DNA of 64,000 nucleotides from the NCBI RefSeq assembly GCF_010389155.1, contig NC_057762.1, forward strand, positions 38,748,055 to 38,812,054. Reading direction: 5' to 3'. Position numbers and translations under genes: made by a program. Below the pieces are notes generated by a model. It had not been told where the DNA came from, made no database searches, and saw only the letters and a program-made list of their open reading frames with translations. The stretch comes from Erigeron canadensis. Taxonomy: Eukaryota > Streptophyta > Magnoliopsida > Asterales > Asteraceae. Of the stretch, positions 60,626 to 64,000 are shown piece after piece. The stretch's first letter is position 1, and every line of letters begins with the position of its first letter.

Positions 60626-61080
60626 TGTTATGTTGCATTAAAGTGTGGTGCAGTGAGAGTAGAATTTTGGCGAAGAAATGGATACAAGATCAATTTAATT
60701 GATATTATATGATGAGGGGGAATGGAATGGTGTGTGAGTGGGAGAGAGACTGAGAGAGAGAGAAAGAAGATGAATGAAAGTATGTATGTATGTGTAAAAC
60801 TAATAAACTGTAACGACAGCGCCACCAACACCAACCTGTAATTCTCTATCTATCTAGTCTACTACTCCTTCATATAATACGTTAGTTACATTCATTCATT
60901 TTCTACTCTTTTCCTTCGCATCTAATTACTATTCATGGGTTCCATTGGGATCGGGTTTAGGTTCGTGGGTTTTGACCCAAACCCAATTCATTACAAGTTT
61001 TAAGGTCAAATCTTTGACCTTCACCGACCCATTATAAATTGGGTTGGAAGAACGTGTTGGCGGAAATTGATTCATGCGGA
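60626..61080 (-). promoter_or_regulatory. Kinesin 5' region with (CT)n tract
   Basis: Upstream of the kinesin ATG on the minus strand. A CT/GA dinucleotide tract at about 60743-60767 lies roughly 120-140 bp before the start codon, a common feature of plant 5' UTRs and core promoters. No certain TATA box was chosen. Further out the sequence turns into gggttgac-type intergenic repeat. Confidence 0.4.
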
Positions 61081-61292
61081 CCAACGGCGGAACTTGAACG
61101 ACGCTACTGGAGGGGTCAAAATATTTTTTGGGTTTTAGGTTTTCTCTTTTATGCATCTATGTTTTGCTTTTGAGGGGGTAAAAACACATAAAAAAATTTT
61201 ATTTACCATTAAATAATATATAATTGCTAAATATGGTCCAAAATGTTGGAGGGACCAAAACCCCCTTTGGTCCTTCATATCTTCCGCCACTG
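61081..61292. mobile_element. hAT-type MITE, 212 bp
   Basis: Flanked by an 8 bp direct repeat CATGCGGA (61073-61080) and CATGCGGT (61293-61300). The ends are inverted: CCAACGGCGGAA at the left, and TTCCGCCACTG at the right, i.e. CAGTGGCGGAA reversed. The 8 bp duplication marks hAT elements. It is non-coding and lies about 450 bp upstream of the kinesin ATG. Confidence 0.75.
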
Positions 61293-61300
61293 CATGCGGT

Positions 61301-62618
61301 TGGATGGTTGCATTCAAGTCAACCAAGTAATATGATTCGTGAGTTTGTGCATTGGTTTCAAGTCAAATGAGTTGAAAGATAAACATATTAAAAATATAGA
61401 TTTACTTTGATATTTTCGTGTTAGCGGGTCAACCTATTTACCCAAATGATCAACCTAAATCCAATCCTGAAAATTCAATTTATTGGGTTGATGAGTCAAT
61501 ATTTCACAACCTTAACCTAGTTTTTTTTCGGATAGGCTTTAAGTCGGGTTTCAAATTGGATCGAATATTGACAGCCTTATATCTACCTTAATGATACTTT
61601 TTACTTAAAATAAAATATATGTGTTTATTTATTTTTAGTGTCTTTGAGAGCAAATTACACCAATTAATTCAAACTGTTATATTATTAAGGATTCCATATT
61701 GATTTTTAGTCTAAGAGGCAAGACCTTTACGAACTCCACATTCACAATGTATGTGTGTAATTAATAAAATAAATGATACCATATCATTTAGGTGAATTCA
61801 TGAAATTTGTATCCACTATATGTTAGCTCGAGTCTTTTTAAGTACTCAAATTAGATCAAACTTGACCTATTAAAATCAATGGTTAAGATTAAAAAAATAT
61901 TTTTTTAATCTTAACATTTGATTTTTATTCAACGGATAAAAATTTTCTAACTTAACTAATCAAGCAGGGTAACTTAAAAAAATCTCATCCCATATAAATG
62001 ATACCATATCATTTAAGTGTTATCATATTAGTTAGGTGAGTCGTGGAGAACCCGTTATTAGGTAAAAATAATTCTGTTAAAACTGTTTATATATATATAT
62101 ATATCTTTATCTTTTCTTTATATATAATAAAAAAGAATTGTTTTCTAAAACTATTTTTAGAAGAAAATATTATATGGCAAGTCTATATTTTTCTTCAAAA
62201 AAGTTTGATTTTATTTATGATGTCATATGTCATATTTAATATTGTAATATTTTTAAAGATAAATAGCTAGCTTATTAAATGTTTATATTAAATTTTTATT
62301 TTTTGATTGTAAATTTCTTTTTTATGTTTTGTTAATGCAATAAATACTCATACATATATATTATGTTAGTCAATTTAATATCTCCAAACCAAGTTATGAT
62401 ATATATCAATTACAAAAACTACATATATATTCTTTTAACTTTTTTTTTATTTTAAAATTTTAGTTAAAAATGAGACAGAAATGTATGTATTCATTATTTA
62501 TTAACTTTTTTTTTAATTTGGAGTACATATATACTATTACTATTTTTAATATAAGTGTGTTAATTTTTTAATGTTTTTCATATCTTATTCTAGTATCTAT
62601 TAATAATGGAAGAGACTT
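61301..62618. other. Intergenic DNA, no gene seen
   Basis: AT-rich sequence. The 75-codon frame at 62043-62270 runs through a TA microsatellite and is not credible. The stretch 61430-61580 holds gggttgac-type repeat. Confidence 0.4.
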
Positions 62619-62619
62619 A

Positions 62620-62982
62620 AGGGGGTGTTTGGTACAATGGAATGGAAATGGTGAAAATGGAATGAGAAACACTTCTCATGTTTGGTTGTAATGGAGAATG
62701 GGAAAGAGAATCGAGAATAGGGAATCAATTCTATTCCCTCAATTCTCTATGAAATGTAGAGAATTGATGGGAGTGGAAATTTTTATTTTTTATTTTTGTT
62801 TTAGTGATGTTATATGTATTAAATTTGATTATTATTTAAAATTTAGTATTTTTTTATATATTCATTATCTGCTTGTACCAAACGACGGAATCGATTCTCT
62901 TACCAAATAATCATTCTCTTTCCACTATATTTATTCTCTATTACATTTTCATTCTCTTTGATTCACTCGTACCAAACACCCC
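62620..62982. mobile_element. Tourist-like MITE, GGGGTGTTTGG type
   Basis: Perfect 14 bp inverted termini GGGGTGTTTGGTAC (62622-62635) and GTACCAAACACCCC (62969-62982), with TTA on both outer sides (62617-62619, 62983-62985). The interior is rich in aatggaatg / cattctctt words that pair between arms. Such termini with a TWA duplication are typical for PIF/Harbinger MITEs. Length is about 362 bp, non-coding; the 70-codon frame inside is spurious. Confidence 0.8.
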
Positions 62983-62985
62983 TTA

Positions 62986-64000
62986 TTGGTACCCAAGTTA
63001 ATTAATTTAATGTCTAGTGTAAGATATGACTTGTGATGTTGACTCTGTTCTTACAGCCTATGTTTGCCTAAGTTGTTATAACTATGTTTCGTGTAGTTCG
63101 ATTGTAACTAGAAGATTTTTTTTTTTAAATTCACTTTTGAGTTATTATTAGGGAAATTGATATTGGTACCACATGAATCAATATATTTATCACGAATCCA
63201 TTTTATTGACTTGTACAGTCTGTTATAAAAGTTGTACATTGTGCTAAATAAATCAATTTACGTGATACAAATATCACTTCCCTTATTATTAATGGAAAAA
63301 TGACGATCTCTAAAGTCATATATTTGAGATAATTGTATGTTAAGTGTATACACATGTTGATGATACAAGGTATATATATAAAGTAAATTAATCTTTAATT
63401 AAATTAATTTAAAAAAGATACTATGGAGTACAATTCAATCATTTGAAAATGACAAATAAAAAAAACTTGGTATCAAACAATAAATTTTTGAAGAATCAAG
63501 TCTAATTGTATATAAAATAATAATTAATAATAAATATAAGAGTAATATTTCTGTATAGATTAAAGTTAATATTTAGTAAACAGTTTTATTTAAGTAAAAA
63601 TAAAATAAATTCTTCTATTGAGTATGGTGTTTTTCTTGGTATTCACTGCAAAGGCTTAAGCAGCAGGCAGCCCATATGGCATATGATTTGTTACTTTGGT
63701 TGTAGATAAAAGTGTGTTGGGTGTTGGTGGTGGACTGGTGGGTGTGGGGGTGCCAGTAAAGCGTCTAAATCGCACTTTCCTAAATTACCCTTTTAACGGC
63801 TCTTTCTTCTTGCCCCTTTTATTTACAGCTTTACCCCGCGAAGCCCATTTCCCCGGGAATAATTATACTCCATAGTTTGTTTACCAATATTCTGTTCCAG
63901 CTAGCTGGAAGGCATATGTATCAAAACTTTTAGTTGTTTTGATTACTGGTTTATAAAGTAATCAGTAAAAATAAAATAAAATACTCGTAATCAGTAACTT
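62986..64000. other. Intergenic DNA to window end
   Basis: No gene is seen. From about 63640 to 63880 the base composition is richer in G and C (gtgttggtggtggactggtg, gctttaccccgcgaagcc), which may belong to a promoter or first exon of a gene beyond the window edge. This cannot be decided here. Confidence 0.35.

Noticed and set aside
63640..63900. First exon or promoter of a gene at the right edge
   Set aside because: Base composition changes, but no start codon with a convincing frame or recognisable motif is visible before the window ends.

Overview
The window is AT-rich nuclear DNA from a flowering plant. The signs are short GT-AG introns, plant-only gene families (group IId WRKY, LRR-III receptor kinase, FRA1-type kinesin), a Tat-lineage Ty3/gypsy retrotransposon, Helitron-like termini and many MITEs. 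Repeat style suggests a eudicot, possibly a composite (Asteraceae), but that is a weak inference. Most of the DNA is intergenic and made of layered transposon debris.

Layout. 1-16000 holds no convincing gene. It carries hairpin-plus-CTAG Helitron-like ends, a 2.6 kb inverted-repeat element sitting between two (TA)n tracts, MITEs, and an LTR-like remnant at about 13.7-14.9 kb. 16288-19164 (+) is an intact three-exon WRKY gene of the WRKY7/WRKY15 type with TTGAC cores in its promoter. 19.2-33.2 kb is again repeat-rich: two hAT-type elements, an unrecognised small gene-like locus at 25.8 kb, a single-exon DnaJ relic at 28.3 kb, degraded coding repeats at 29.5-29.8 kb and a Helitron-like element at 31.2-31.7 kb.

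33248-44422 is an 11,175 bp Tat-lineage LTR retrotransposon. Its two LTRs are each 620 bp and differ at 10 positions, and it is flanked by the 5 bp duplication GAGAA. The gag-pol frame is broken only by three in-frame stops. A spliced antisense gene with a frameshift lies between pol and the 3' LTR. The element landed in an older tRNA-derived SINE-like repeat and split it.

44.7-45.3 kb is a fold-back element whose two arms are arrays of 20-21 bp units. 45.6-47.5 kb is a cluster of Helitron-like and Tourist-like elements, and 48.0-48.5 kb is a LINE fragment.

49547-53154 (+) is an LRR receptor-like pseudokinase with one long intron and one frameshift in exon 1. 55037-60625 (-) is a complete 24-exon kinesin-4 gene (FRA1/KIN4A type) whose spliced frame adds up to 1043 codons plus stop. 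These two genes converge.

The three real host genes (WRKY regulator, receptor pseudokinase, cellulose-deposition kinesin) have no evident functional link; they are ordinary neighbours in a plant chromosome. The most unusual signals are the 20-21 bp fold-back array, the three-stop gag-pol, the antisense gene of the retrotransposon, and a group of Helitron-like ends reading CTCG instead of CTRR.
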